Under the pieces are notes generated by a model. That model had not been told where the DNA came from and searched no databases. It was given only the letters and a program-made list of their open reading frames with translations. DNA of 64,000 nt. Source: Colocasia esculenta. Taxonomy: Eukaryota; Streptophyta; Magnoliopsida; Alismatales; Araceae. Positions 23,439 through 35,380 of the stretch are shown piece after piece. A program made the translations under genes and the position numbers. Positions within the stretch are counted from its first letter, which is position 1. The number at the start of each line of letters is the position of its first letter. The stretch covers positions 71,868,206 through 71,932,205 of the forward strand of contig CM024758.1 of assembly GCA_014218235.1 (NCBI GenBank), written 5' to 3'.

Positions 23439-25177
23439 CTTCTTCTGTGACTTCTTGTCTTTCACAAGGCTGCTCCCCCTGAATAGGAGCATCTTCCATC
23501 AAGACATCTTCTGGAGCACACTGATGCTCCTCCTGAACTGGTGCAGCTGCTACTGATTCTGCAATGTGGCCTGATGCCACAACTTCCTCTACTGAACAAC
23601 CACCAGTCTCTGAAGTGACTGGGGTGAGAGAATAGAGTCCACTACCCCTCTAAGTATAGAGGCTACAATAGAGGTGGGTAGAAGGTCTATTGTTGTAGAC
23701 ACACAATGGGGATAATCTCCTCAGGAGAGATGTCCTCAATTCTTTCATTAGAACTCTCCACAGCTACTCTTGCTGATTCTTCTGGAAATTCTTCTACAAA
23801 TAGAGAGTCTACAGCTGTTGCTGACTCTTCTGCTGCTGATTCCAAGACAGGGGTTGCTGCAGATGCTAATTCTTCTTGCTCTGGCACAGCTGGGGCTATA
23901 GCTGCTGGTTCTGCTATTGCTGCTTGCACTTCTTCCTGAACTTCCTGAACTTCTTCCATAATCGCCTCTCCCTCAGCCATGGAGGTCTTAGACCAAACGC
24001 CATTTACAACTGAGAAACCACTTTTCCTTAGATTTCTGGACCTAATAGCTTGGCCCATCTTTTCAACGACTGCTCCTGACAAATCAACACCAAAAAACTT
24101 GAAAATCTTGGTAAGCAGGTGAGCATAGGGCAGAGAAACATTGAGCTTGCTCTTGGTATCCCAAATCTGATCACTAGCAAATTTCATCCTTTCTAACATT
24201 ACTGCGGCCATGTTTATCTCCTTGTTCTGTATGGCCCAGAACATCATATCTGAATCTGCCTTTGTACAGGTTGAAAATGTTGCACTTCTGGGAGCAATTA
24301 TCTGACAGGCTATAAATGAAGGAGACGGTTGAAAGCATTCATTTGATTTATATCTAGTTTTCCATCTCTCAGACGATACTCAGGTCCAATAATTCTGAGA
24401 CCCTTTACCTTTGTATCCACAGTGTGGACTCCGCTGTGACCGTTTGTGCTACATCAACCATCTTCAGAAGATCATGATCAATCTTATGGGGATTCCTTTG
24501 ACTGAAGACGTCACAGATCCATCTGTCTCTGATTTCAATCAAACATAGAATGCCTTCACGAGATCTGGATAGCTTACCTCAGAGAAGGTTGAAATAACTG
24601 ACCACTTCATCCTGCTTATGGCTGCCACAACACTGTGCATCCCGTTCTTCTCAAGATCAACAACGTCTACTGCTTTATTTCCACACAGCTTGGTCTTCAC
24701 AAAGGTGAACCTTCCCTGCTGCTCAGGGGAGAGAAACTCGACACTGTAACCACCCAGACTGTCGAAAATGACGGATGCGGCCATGGATTCGGTGAAAAGG
24801 TTTTTCTGGAGGATTGAGGTGGAAGAAGGAGTGAAAGCCCTCAAGAATTTGTCGCGGGAAGGAGGAAGAGCTTCAAACTTGCAGAGAGTCGATGTCCGAA
24901 TCGTTAAGGCATCGGCTCAGGCAACCAGACGAAGAGTAAAAAGGTAAAAAGAATATGGAGATGAATCGTTCCCACATCGATTTTGTAAATAAATAAATGC
25001 TTTGAGGAAAGTGAGGCGCCAAAAGGCGGCAGAAAATGACAAAAGAGTTTGACTATTCAACCGACTTTATAAAAGAGCTGCCAGAAAGATAATTTGAATT
25101 TCTTTTGCTTAAATCCATGGAGGGAAAATTTTACTTAATTCTGAAAATTTATATGCCAGTTTTAAACAGAAATCTTT

Positions 25178-26538
25178 TCACCAATTACACATGCCCAATT
25201 CCCTTCTAAGAGATGTGAATCTCTCTTCAGGTAAGGCTTTTGTGAAAATATCTGCTAACTGACCATTTGTATCAATAAAGGATATTTCAATGTTACCATT
25301 TGCAACATGATCGCGAATGAAATGATATCTAACCTCATATGCTTGGTCCTTGAATGTTGGACTGGATTTTGGTGAGATTGATAGCACTGGTGTTGTCACA
25401 CAATAGTGGAATCGATTTGATTTTTAATCCAAATCTTCAAGTTGTTGCTTTATCCATAGGAGTTGTGTACAGCAACTTCCAGCAGCCACGTACTCAGCTT
25501 CAGCTGTAGACAGTGCCACTGATTTTGTTTCTTTGATGACCAGGATATCAAACACCCTGCAAGAAATTGACAACAACCACTGGTGCTTTTCTATCTACTT
25601 TGCATCCAGCATAGTCAGCATCAGAGTATCCTACTAATTAATTTCACAAGATTTCGGATACCACAAACCTAAATCATGAGTTCTAGCTAAATATCTAAAT
25701 ATCATTTTCACAGAAATTAAATGTGATTCTCTAGGATCTGCTTGATACCTAGCACACATGCATACACTAAATAGAATATCAGGTCTACTAGCTGTTAAAT
25801 AAAGCAGTGAATCTATCATACCTCTGTAGACCTTTTGATCTACTTTCTTACCATCTTTGTCATTGTCCATCCTTGTTTATGTACTCATTGGTGTTGACAG
25901 TGGCTTGGCATTATCGAATCCAAATTTCTTCAAGAGTTCTTTTGTGTATTTTGCTTGGCAGATGTGAGTTCCTTCTTTTCCTTGCTTGATTTGTAGTCCA
26001 AGGAAATAATTGAGCTCTCCCATCATGCTCATCTCAAATTCTCCCTGCATCAGCTTTTCAAAATACTTGCAAAGGGATTCATCAGTAGATCCAAAGATAA
26101 TATCATCTACATAAATCTGTACAAGTAGTATGCTTTTAACTTTTGATTTTACAAATAGAGTGCTATCTACCTGTCCTCTAGTGAAACCATGGTTTAATAA
26201 AAAAGAGCTAAGCATTTCATACCAGGCTCTTGGTGCTTGCTTTAAACCATATAATGCCTTATGAAGTTTAAACACATGATTGGAAATTCAGAATCATCAA
26301 AACCTGGAGGCTGTTCAACATACACTTCATCCTTAATAAAACCATTTAAAAATGCGGATTTAACATCCATTTGAAATAGTTTTAAATCCAAGGCAGATGC
26401 ATATGCTAATAAAATTCTAATAGCCTCAAGTCTAGCTACAGGTGCATAAGTTTCATCGAAATCTATGCCTTCCTCTTGGGAGTAGCCTTGAGCCACCAAT
26501 CTGGCCTTGTTTCTTAAGATTACACCAGTCTCATCCAA
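25178..26538 (-). pseudogene. Copia reverse transcriptase and RNase H
   Basis: On the minus strand: RNKARLVAQGYSQEEGIDFD and FQMDVKSAFLNG (26538-26242), then KALYGLKQAPRAWYEML and the catalytic YVDDIIFGS near 26110 (26275-25877). The connection region contains YRGMIDSLLYLTASRPDI (25870-25634). RNase H remnants at 25630-25178 carry several stops and end with DIFTKALPEERF. The frames do not join, so no active polyprotein can be made. It is followed by the accessory ORFs rather than directly by the LTR. Confidence 0.92.
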
Positions 26539-26994
26539 TTTGTTCTAAACACCCATTTGGTGCCAATAACTGGATGGTCTGATGGTCTGGGAACAAGTGA
26601 CAATACTTGGTTTCTCTTGAACTGATTTAGTTCATCTTGCATGGCTATAATCCAAGATTCATCAGTGAGAGCTTCATTGACTGTCTTAGGCTCTATTTAA
26701 GAGACAAATGCTAGATAATCACAAGGTATTACATTACCTCTTGTTCTTACCCCTACAGATGGATCACCAATAATGTTCTCAGGTGGGTGATCTTTCTTGT
26801 ATCTCCACTCCTTTGGAAGATTTTCATGTGTAATATCTTGTTGTTGCAAGTCTTCCAGAGGTGGATCATTCCTGTCTTCAATTGAGGTATCCTTTAGTTT
26901 CTTGTCAGTTCGTCTGCATCATCATTGTCATTATCTTCTTCCTTTCTCAAGGAAGGGTTAGTCTCATCAAAAATAATATGCACAGACTGTTCAA

Positions 26995-27776
26995 TTAATA
27001 AGGTACATTGTTAAATACTCTATAACCTTTGGGTTTAGAAGCATACCCCATGAAGATACCTTCATCTGATTTGGCATCCAACTTACCAATATCTCTTTTT
27101 CCATTATTGTGAATGAAGCAAGAACATCCAAAAGTCCTAAGTGGCTGATCTTTGGCTTCTTTCTTTAAATAGATCATATACAGTCTTCTTTAGGATTGAC
27201 CTGATCGTTACTCTGTTGATAATATAGCTTGCTGTGTTCACTGCTTCAGCCCAAAAGTATCTTGGCAAATTATATTCTGACAATATTGTTCTTGCCATGT
27301 CCAATAGAGTTCTATTCTTCCTTTCAGCAACTCCATTTTGCTGTGGTGTCCTTGGTGCTGAGAAATTGTGCTCGATCCCTTGTCATCACAGAATTTAGCA
27401 AATCTTTCATTTGAAATTCTCCTCCATGATCTGACCGGATTCCAACAATGTAAAACTTCTTATCTTTCTGAACTTTCCTGCTGAAGTTCACAAAGCTTTC
27501 AAATGTATCATCTTGTGTTCTAGGAATGACACCCTGTAATCTGGAATAATCATCAACTATACAAAATCCGAAATTCTTTCCTCCAAGACTGGTGGTTCTC
27601 ATTGGCCCAAATAAATCCATATGAAGGAGTTCTAAGGGTTTTGAGGTTGTCACACAGTCTTTGACTTGAAGGATTCTAACATGTTTCCCTTTGGCACAAG
27701 GTCTGCAGACATCGTCCAATTTTGTGCTGACCTTTGGCAGACCTTCCACAAGATTCTTCTTTAGCAGTTTTCTCAT
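26995..27776 (-). pseudogene. Copia integrase
   Basis: On the minus strand: the CRPCAKGKH end of the zinc-binding region, then LELLHMDLFGPM with the first catalytic Asp and GIRSDHGGEF with the second. In another frame near 27325 comes the GVAERKNRTL block with the catalytic Glu. The C-terminal GKLDAKSDEGIFMGYASK block is at 27177-26995. Frameshifts near 27560 and 27370 break the frame. Confidence 0.9.
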
Positions 27777-28079
27777 ACCTTCTATGCTGCAATGTCCCAG
27801 TCTTCTATGTCATAGCTCAGTTGATTTTTCCTTATTTGCTGCCAGACAGACATCTTGATCCTTTAGTTCTTCAAGATGAAATACATACAGGTTCTTTTCT
27901 CTATTGGCTTCGAAAATGTTGCTCCATCCTTTAATATGCTGCATTTTGACTCTTGAAACTGAATCTGATGACCTTGTCACAAAGCTGGCTGATGCTGATG
28001 AGATTGTGCTTCAGCCCTTGACAAGCAATACAGTTCAATGACTATTTTTCCTTTGTTGCTCACGGAACCACTGCCAATA

Positions 28080-28210
28080 CTGTGCCTTTCCCATTGTCTC
28101 CATAGGTAATTGTTCCTTCTTCAGCTTGAAGATCAGTGAATAGCTTCTGATTCCCTGACATGTGCCTTGAGCACCCACTGTCCAAATACCATTTGGATGC
28201 TCGAGTGTTA
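28080..28210 (-). pseudogene. Copia protease active-site region
   Basis: The minus strand reads WYLDSGCSRHMSG near 28195-28155, the Copia aspartic protease D-S-G motif, followed by TYGDNGKGTV. An in-frame stop follows near 28060. It lies between gag and integrase as expected. Confidence 0.88.
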
Positions 28211-28730
28211 CCCTGAAATAAAATCATCAAGTTTTAGGTACCCAAGTCTTTTGGGTCCTGAAGGGTTAGTATCATCAACTTTTCCTTTTATTATCCATTT
28301 CTTATGTCTTGTTGGACATGTAATTGTATGTGACCTAACTTATTGCAATGACTGCAACAAGATGTTTTTGTTACTTTTCAATATATTTGAAATTGTTTTA
28401 TATGATATGTCTTGTTCAGGTACAAATTTTGGAGTCGGGTATATTTTAGGATAGACTATGGTTTCTTCATTATCTGGAGGTGTATATCATAATCCATGTT
28501 TTTCTTTCCTGATCTTCTAGCACCTTTTAGTATTAAGGGTTTTTACCATTTGTAAATTTTTCCAATGTGCTACACAACTTAATATTTTCTTCTTAGTATC
28601 TTAATTTCGGTTTTCAGTTCATCTGAGCTTGTTTGTTTCTAGTTTAATTATTTGTTCATTCTTAGCTTTTAGATCCTCACATAATAGTTCATTTCTCCTT
28701 TTAAGTTCAGTTATTTGGCTTTCTAATTAT

Positions 28731-29978
28731 TCATTTTGATTTTAGATCTGAATTTGTGTTTTCTAGACAGGTATTGTTTTTCTTGCTTACTCTTAACAAT
28801 TTGGTTGCTTCTCTATATTTACTGTATAATTCGTTGAAAGCTTCTTCTAAACTATCGGAATCTGAACCATTACAAGAATCAAAGGATGAGTCAGATGTTA
28901 CCTTTTCTTCGGTATTTGCCATGAAAGCCAAGTTGGCTTCTTCCTCATCACTGGTTGAGCTTGACTCACTGTCTGAGTCGCTGCTGTTGCTCATGCAGCT
29001 GCCATAGCCTTCTTCTTATACTTCCTGAATTTCTTGGAGCTCTCTCTCTTCCTGAATTCAGGCTTCTTGAGCTTTGGACATTCAGCTTTGATATGTCCTG
29101 GTTTTTTGCATTCGTAGCATATGGGCTCACTCTTCTTTTGATCCTTTCCATATGGTTTCTTGAAGTCTTTATTTCTCTTGAAGTGTCTTCTACCGGATGG
29201 AACTTCTTCTTCTTTGCTAGATGTGTTGCAATCTTTTTGACAACATAGCTTCTTCATCTTCGCAACCACTTGAGTTCTCATCTTCAGCTGATAACTCATC
29301 TGACTTGTCTTCTTCTGCTTTAAGAGCATTTGAATGCTTCTTTCTGCTAGAGGACTCTCCTAGCCTTTCCATATTGATCTCATGGGCCAGAAGGGACCCA
29401 ATGAGTTTTTCCAAAGACATCATTTTCAGATCATTAGCTTCTTCAATAGCTGTAACCTTTGGAGTCCATGAGGATGGTAAGGATCTAAGAATTTTCCTCA
29501 CCATATCTCCAATCTCATAGGTTTTTCCTAGTCCGGCTAACCATTTGTGATATCTGTAAATCTGCTGAACATCTGGGTTATGGATTCACCTGATTGCATC
29601 TGAAATCTTTCATATTGTGTAACAAGAATATCAATTCTTGTCTCCTTCACCTTGTCTGTGCCTTCATAGGTAATTCTAAGCTTTTCCCACATCTCCATTG
29701 CGGATTTGCAGGTTGAAACTCTGTTGAATTCCTTTTGCTTAGTGCACACATAGAATACTCTTAGCCTTACAGTTCAAGGAGATCTTTTTCCTGTCATCAT
29801 CTGTCCACTGAGCTTTCTCATTTGTGACCAGGAGATCACCTTCTTCTACTATTGACCATATCTGATAGTCGTGACCTTGGAGAAAGTACTCTATTCTAGT
29901 CTTCCAATAAGCATAATCTTCACCATCAAAGAGAGGGGTCGTTGACAGACTGACCTTCAATGTTACATGGGCTGCCAT
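28731..29978 (-). pseudogene. Copia gag with CCHC zinc knuckle
   Basis: Starts at the ATG at 29978 (MAAHVTLKVSLSTTPLFDGE), 65 bases inside the 5' LTR edge. Blocks include DYAYWKTRIEYFLQGHDYQI, CKSAMEMWEKLRITYEGTDK and VRKILRSLPSSWTPKVTAIE, typical of Copia-type gag, then the knuckle CYECKKPGHIKAEC near 29120. An acidic Ser/Asp/Glu-rich tail follows (28994-28731). Frameshifts near 29745, 29530, 29260 and 29000 break it. Confidence 0.9.
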
Positions 29979-30028
29979 GGATCTTTACTCTTCAGATCGT
30001 TGGATCTTCTTCTTTGTCGAAGAGACTC

Positions 30029-30040
30029 GCTCTGATACCA
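30029..30040 (-). other. Primer binding site, tRNA-iMet type
   Basis: TGGTATCAGAGC on the minus strand, two bases inside the 5' LTR edge at 30043. It matches the sequence complementary to the 3' end of plant initiator methionine tRNA. Confidence 0.93.
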
Positions 30041-30042
30041 CT

Positions 30043-32193
30043 TGTTGCCCGGTTGACAAGCCCAGAGGGGGGGGGGTGAATGGGTCTTTAAAATTATTTG
30101 AATGATACCTGTACTTAAAACATTCGCACAAAAACGTTCTTCGATGAAGGTTAGTAACAGTTAGTTCAAAGCGCAATCACACAAGATAAGCAACCACTCA
30201 ACACAAGAACTTATCCTGGTTCGGACCTCCTTTCCTTAGGAGTCCTACGTCCAGCCCCTGAGCAACAACTCAGGATTCCACTAACTAGGGTACAGTCCCC
30301 CTAAGGACACTACAACACCCAGCTCCGCTGGTCTTCCTTCACACCAGAAGGGAACAACACCCTGGATACCCCACCAGGTCTTCCTTCGCAGCCGAAGGGA
30401 AAACAGCACCCTGGATCCCACCAGGTCTTCCTTCACACACGAAGGGAAACACCACAAAGATAAGCAATAAGGACAAGCCCCTAGATCAAGCTTCAACAAG
30501 CTAAGATCTGAAGCACGAAGAACTGAGAGTAAAAGATCTAGAAACACAGAAGACTCTCAGAACTACACGAGCTCTCTCAAGATTTTCACTACAGTGTGGA
30601 GAGGAAAGAGCAACACAGAAAGGAATGAGGTTCTAGGCTCTTAGAATTCTGTCAGAAGATTTGAATAGCTTGTGCGTTCGTCGTCGTCTATTCTTCTGAA
30701 CTTCTGTCTTGTATTTATATCTCCATTTGAAATACGGCCGTTGAAGTAACCGTTGTCTCTTAGATTGGTAGACGTTAGACTGCTTGACATTTGGAAGCTT
30801 CAACAATCTTTTATCCAGTTGAGCACGCAAAGAGATAATGTCTTCTGGCGTATGTATGGTCCAACGTTGTATGACAGAATGTCTTTAGGACCCTGCACAA
30901 ATTAAATGCTAGAACAGTAGACAGCTAGGCTGTCTCTTGTTGTCAGTAAACATTGATATGAGTATTCACCAAAATAGCAATGCCAAATAGCTTGTTCTAA
31001 AAGATGTTGACAGAATATGCGCGATAATGAAAAGATATCATTGCATGCAGAGATACGTTCTGTCTTCATTAAATGCACAACAGTCAGACAGATAAGAGAA
31101 GACTTTGACTATTCAACGCTTTAAGAGATAAGATAAATATCAAGTCGATATAACCATAAAGTCGTTGTCTATATGACTTATGAAATCGTTATGAATACCA
31201 ACAAGTCATTATAGAGAGCAAATCGTTGTATTCATTAAAGGAATCGTTATGAATACTGAGGAAATCGTTATAGAAAGCAAGTCGTTGTATTCATTAAAGG
31301 AATCGTTATGAATACTGAGGAAATCGTTATAGAAAGCAAGTCGTTGTATTCATTAAATGAATTGTTATGAATACTGGACAAATCGTTATAGAAAGCAAGT
31401 CGTTGTATTTATTAAAGGAATCGTTATGAATACGAGGAAATCGTTATGATCTTTAAAGAAATCGTTGCGCGAAGCAAATCGTTATGATCTCTAAAGAAAT
31501 CGTTGCGCGAAGCAAATCGTTACGACGGGCAAGTCGTTACGAGTTCTAAAGAAATCGTTACGATGACTTAAAGGAGTCGTTGCGACGAGCAAGTCGTACG
31601 AGTTCTAAAGAAATCGTTACGATGACTTATGGAATCGTTACGACGGGCAAGTCGTTACGAGTTCTAAATAATCGTTACGATGACTTAAAGGAGTCGTTGC
31701 GACGAGCAAGTCGTTACGAGTTCTAAAGAAATCGTTACGATGACTTAAGGAATCGTTACGACGGGCAAGTCGTTACGAGTTCTAAAGAAATCGTACGATG
31801 ACTTAAAGGAGTCGTTGCGACGAGCAAGTCGTTACGAGTTCTAAAGAAATCGTTACGATGACTTAAGGAATCGTTACGAGAACGACTTGATTGAAACCCT
31901 GATATCTCAGTCTTATAAAGAAATCGTTATGATATCAAATCGTTATATCTCTATTCAAAAATGATATACATGAAGGAAATCGTTGTGACTTTCAACAGAA
32001 GTCGGTGTGGACTTAGAGAAATATGATCTTGAAAGGATTAAAGCTTCAGAAAGGTGATACTTACCAATATTGGCTTGTTTGTCCTTGGTATAATTCCTGT
32101 ACTTAAGACTTATGAAATATATGTTAGAAATTATTGAAGGATTTTGTTAATCATCAAAAATAATAAAAATAATTAGGGACAGACTGATCATCA
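30043..32193 (-). repeat. 5' LTR of the Copia element
   Basis: Near-identical to 15447-17581, and adjoins the primer binding site, which identifies it as the 5' LTR. The G-run after CCCAGA is one or two bases longer than in the 3' LTR. Confidence 0.95.
31150..31990. repeat. TCGTT word array in the Copia 5' LTR
   Basis: Same array as in the 3' LTR, with about the same number of units. Point indels such as GTCGTACGA near 31595 and ATCGTACGA near 31790 disrupt single words. Confidence 0.88.
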
Positions 32194-32198
32194 TAATC

Positions 32199-35100
32199 CA
32201 GAGTAACAAATAAATATAACACAAGGTTAAGACGATAATATTGCCAGCCAAATACTCTTTATTTCATTTCCATTCAACTAATTTAGAATCTTACATCATC
32301 AGAGCCAAACATAGGGCCCAATATTGTATTTCAAAGTACATATGACATCAAAGGAAATAGACCTATCTATTACAAACTCTTCCAAACTAATCCTCTTGGC
32401 CGACTAGCTATATAGACGGGTACAGTTGAGCAGCTCATCACTCGTCCCCAGTCCCATCATTCTCCAATTCCTCATAATCATCACCTAAAAATATTAAGGA
32501 AAGCAGGTGTGAGCGCACTAGCACCCAGTAGGATTTATATCTCATGGTGCGGGCATGCTTTAAGTAATTAACATGTTAACAGGTAAGATACTATCATGCA
32601 AAACTCATGACAATAACGATAGTGACAAATTCAAGCTATAACATGTACGAGGACGGTTCAATAAATAAATTCAGTGACAATTCTCATGTGGGACGGAACG
32701 ATTAACAAGGATATGGATGACAGTGCGATCATTTATCAATGGAAGAGATTCAATATTCAATAACTTGTTCAATGGATATCTCATGTTGAATTCCGTAGAA
32801 TTCCAATGGACAATGACATATAGGGTTCAATAACGATGACATGTACAATAGATTTGGCCATTCACATATAACAGTTCAACAATCAATCAAACAAACATTC
32901 AATAACAGTGTGGAATTACCCAGATCAATCTTGCATTCAATTAGGTGATTGCCAGACACCTCAATGGATCATATACTCTCGCGATTTATAAGTATTTCGG
33001 GTACTCCTCCCAGGACCAGATTGGGCCCTATTGCAGGCATAGTTGTGAACCGAAGTTCCAATAGTTTCTGGGTATTCCATTCATTCATTTATGGCCAACA
33101 TGATTTCCAAGCAATGGACAATGATGAACTAAAGATCATGTCAATGATGATAGAGAACAATGCAAGGGGACATGATCCAGATTAATTCGGCAGCATAATG
33201 GCTTAATCTCATTAGTTCAATCTTTACACTTAATGGCTGGTTTCAATGTTATCAAATCACTCTCACGAGAAGTAGATAAGAATAGAAGTGCACTCTATTT
33301 TCCGGGTACTTCATTGGTACAACCAACTCGGTCTCCATGAGGGAATCCACGGAGTACGGAGATTTACAGAGATCTTAAGAGAAAGGTCACTAGACTACCG
33401 ATACGGAATGACCGACCATGAGTTTCCAATCCCCCAAGAAAGGGCTGCCTATATGTGCAATGTGACGTGTAGAGCGTGTCTCAATCTACAATCCATCGGT
33501 TTAAAACAAGACAGAAAACTTATAACAAACATGCTTGACATGTATGCATTTCAATCTATCACATGGTTACCGTACTTTTTACATGTAGCACTTTTCAGTT
33601 GTAAACAAGCTAGAGTATGGACATAGTTCATAGCAATCACATGGTAAATGGAATCACACAATCATTAAGAATACTTAGAATAGAGATTCATGTTCTTATA
33701 GTTTTCATGTAGGTTGATAACTTTTAGGCCATTGAATAACTAAATGACATGATATGACATCAAGACATGCATCTAGTAGACTGAACAGCTCCTTAAAACT
33801 GTCTCGGGTTGGCCTTTAAATCACGACGGGTTCATACGTCGCACTTTCAAAGGACAGTACACAGTCAAATACAACTCTGTGAGTAATCTCTAAATTGTGA
33901 CGGTCTTACCTGTTGTGTTTAAATCACGACGGGTAAGGTGGACGCCTTCATGACAATCGACGTAAGCATCGATTACTAAACATAAACGCGACATTCGTAG
34001 GCGACGCGTTCATGCAACGGTCCATAATATGGAATAGTCCCAAAAATCAAGGGTGGGAAAACAAATCTAATCGCGACAATACCACCGGTCGCGATTCTGA
34101 CATGCACAGAAAACTTCGTGACACAGTTTTATGCAAAGGGATCTTGTCAGAACAAAAGAAAAAATGCGACGGCTTAAACGGTCGCGTTTATAACGCAACA
34201 ACCAACAGGTCACTACGACTCAGAATTGCGACGCCTCGATGTGTCACATTCTTGAGAGGTTTTCAAAATCTAAATATAAAAACATGCATGGAATCCATGG
34301 GCAAAAACATGTCAAATCGCGATGGTATGACCGGTCGCGTCCTCACGGTTCACAAATGGCCGAAAACCAAAATACCATGCAAAACGAAGCATATGGGGGT
34401 TAGGGTAAACCTATAAGTCATGATTGGTCAACTGGAAATCACTAAAAACATGTCAAATTGTGACAGACATAGTCGTCGTGATTTAAGTCATTGAATCGCG
34501 ACCACTGGACTGGTCGCGATTCAAACCGACAGACAGATCACGGACTGGGTTGCGTGATCTCGTGTTTTGGCTCAAAACTCAAGGTTCTAGGGGTTTTTAG
34601 ATGAAATGCTCAACATGAAACTTGTTGGAAACTTGGAGAGGAAGAACCTATTACTTTGGTTTTACCTAAATTGACCTAGGGATGCGTGAATCATGAGATT
34701 AACAAGAAAATCCCTATAATTGCGCGATGATGGAAAAATGCTTAATACTCTTAACATAGGCAATGAAAATAGGGAAAAATAAGGGGAAATGAAAGTAGAC
34801 TTGAAGAGCTTTCCGATGGTATATGCCATGTTAAATTGAGCCCGAGATCACCTACCTTTGTGTAGCTCTAAGATAAGTCGATGTACAGGTCGCAGCAGAG
34901 GATGGACGGGGAAGAAGCTCCAGTTCCTGGCCGTTCCCTCCTCCTCTGGTGCCCTAGCTCGTTCTCCCACGACCCTAACACAATGGTAAACCTTCCCTAA
35001 GAGCCTCTTAATGATTATTTATACATCTAGGGTTTATTCAAGTCCTAATATGTTTAGAAATAGGGGTTGCAGTTTATGCTTGGGTAGCTTCCATATTTTG

Positions 35101-35380
35101 GAGATTCTCCTCCCAATGACAGTAAGGAATACCATTAGGAAAGTTCCTAGCATGGCTAGGCACGAATTGGCTTGCCATCCATGGCTAATCACCCTAGTTT
35201 TAGCCCTAATTTTCCTTTCCTAATTTCTGCATAATTATGGGTACGAATTTTGGGGTTTATTGCTATTGGGTTTTGATCTTTGGCCCATTAGAGTTGTCTT
35301 GGCCACTATATTTTAAATAGTGGTTATTCACACTTTGGGGATTTAATCATGTCTTTTATTTTATTTATATTCACCGCGTT
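32199..35380 (-). mobile_element. Main part of minus-strand Gypsy LTR, resumed after the Copia
   Basis: Continues from 15446. Landmarks shared with the solo LTR at 38625-41835, in the same order, include CAGTAGGATTTATATCTCA (near 32530 versus 39025), GTCGCAGCAG (near 34890 versus 41325) and GGCACGAATTGG (near 35160 versus 41592). The right border, near 35380, has lost the usual GGGGTACTACA end. The 33800-34560 part is dense in TCGCGA, CGCGAC and GTCGCG words. Confidence 0.7.
33810..34560. repeat. Paired TCGCGA/CGCGAC word array
   Basis: Interrupted inverted repeats such as AATCGCGAC...GGTCGCGATT at 34069-34096 and 34494-34521, with TCGCGA starts exactly 18 bases apart in both. Further decayed pairs lie near 34167-34190 and 34316-34340. 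TCACGACGGG variants near 33820 and 33925 look like deaminated copies. Confidence 0.8.

Larger units (their letters stand above)
19000..24844 (-). pseudogene. Copia 3' accessory ORF, proximal, interrupted by solo LTR
   Basis: Begins near 24844 with MRAFTPSSTS, then YSVEFLSPEQQGRFTFVK and WSVISTFSEVSYPDLVKAFY, which resembles the plant transposon-associated domain often annotated PF20167 (from memory, not searched). The frame at 24247-23687 adds a charged helical part, then a Glu/Ala/Val-rich acidic linker. The frame is cut at 23444 by a solo LTR and resumes at 20155 with EAAHTDMPMGSVPAEG, showing it was one coding region. After that come a possible coiled coil (EMGSMKTMLSEILKVVELK, near 19745) and a Pro/Ser-rich stretch (19550-19065). 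Several frameshifts are present. No membrane segment typical of an envelope protein was convincing. Confidence 0.55.
15447..32193 (-). mobile_element. Sirevirus-like Copia retrotransposon, 16.7 kb with nested LTR
   Basis: Flanked by exact TAATC duplications (15442-15446 and 32194-32198). LTRs are 2,135 bp (15447-17581) and 2,151 bp (30043-32193), with TG...CA ends on the element strand. The primer site complementary to tRNA-iMet is at 30029-30040 and the polypurine tract at 17582-17595. The minus strand encodes gag, protease, integrase, RT and RNase H in Copia order, then about 7.5 kb of 3' accessory coding DNA. That 3' region is split by a 3,278-bp solo LTR. All coding regions carry frameshifts or stops, so it is non-autonomous now. 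Sirevirus assignment rests on size, the gag type with zinc knuckle, and the extra 3' ORFs. Confidence 0.93.

Noticed and set aside
34012..34416. 134-codon plus-strand frame
   Set aside because: It overlaps the TCGCGA repeat array of an LTR; it is probably open by chance because of the repeated words.
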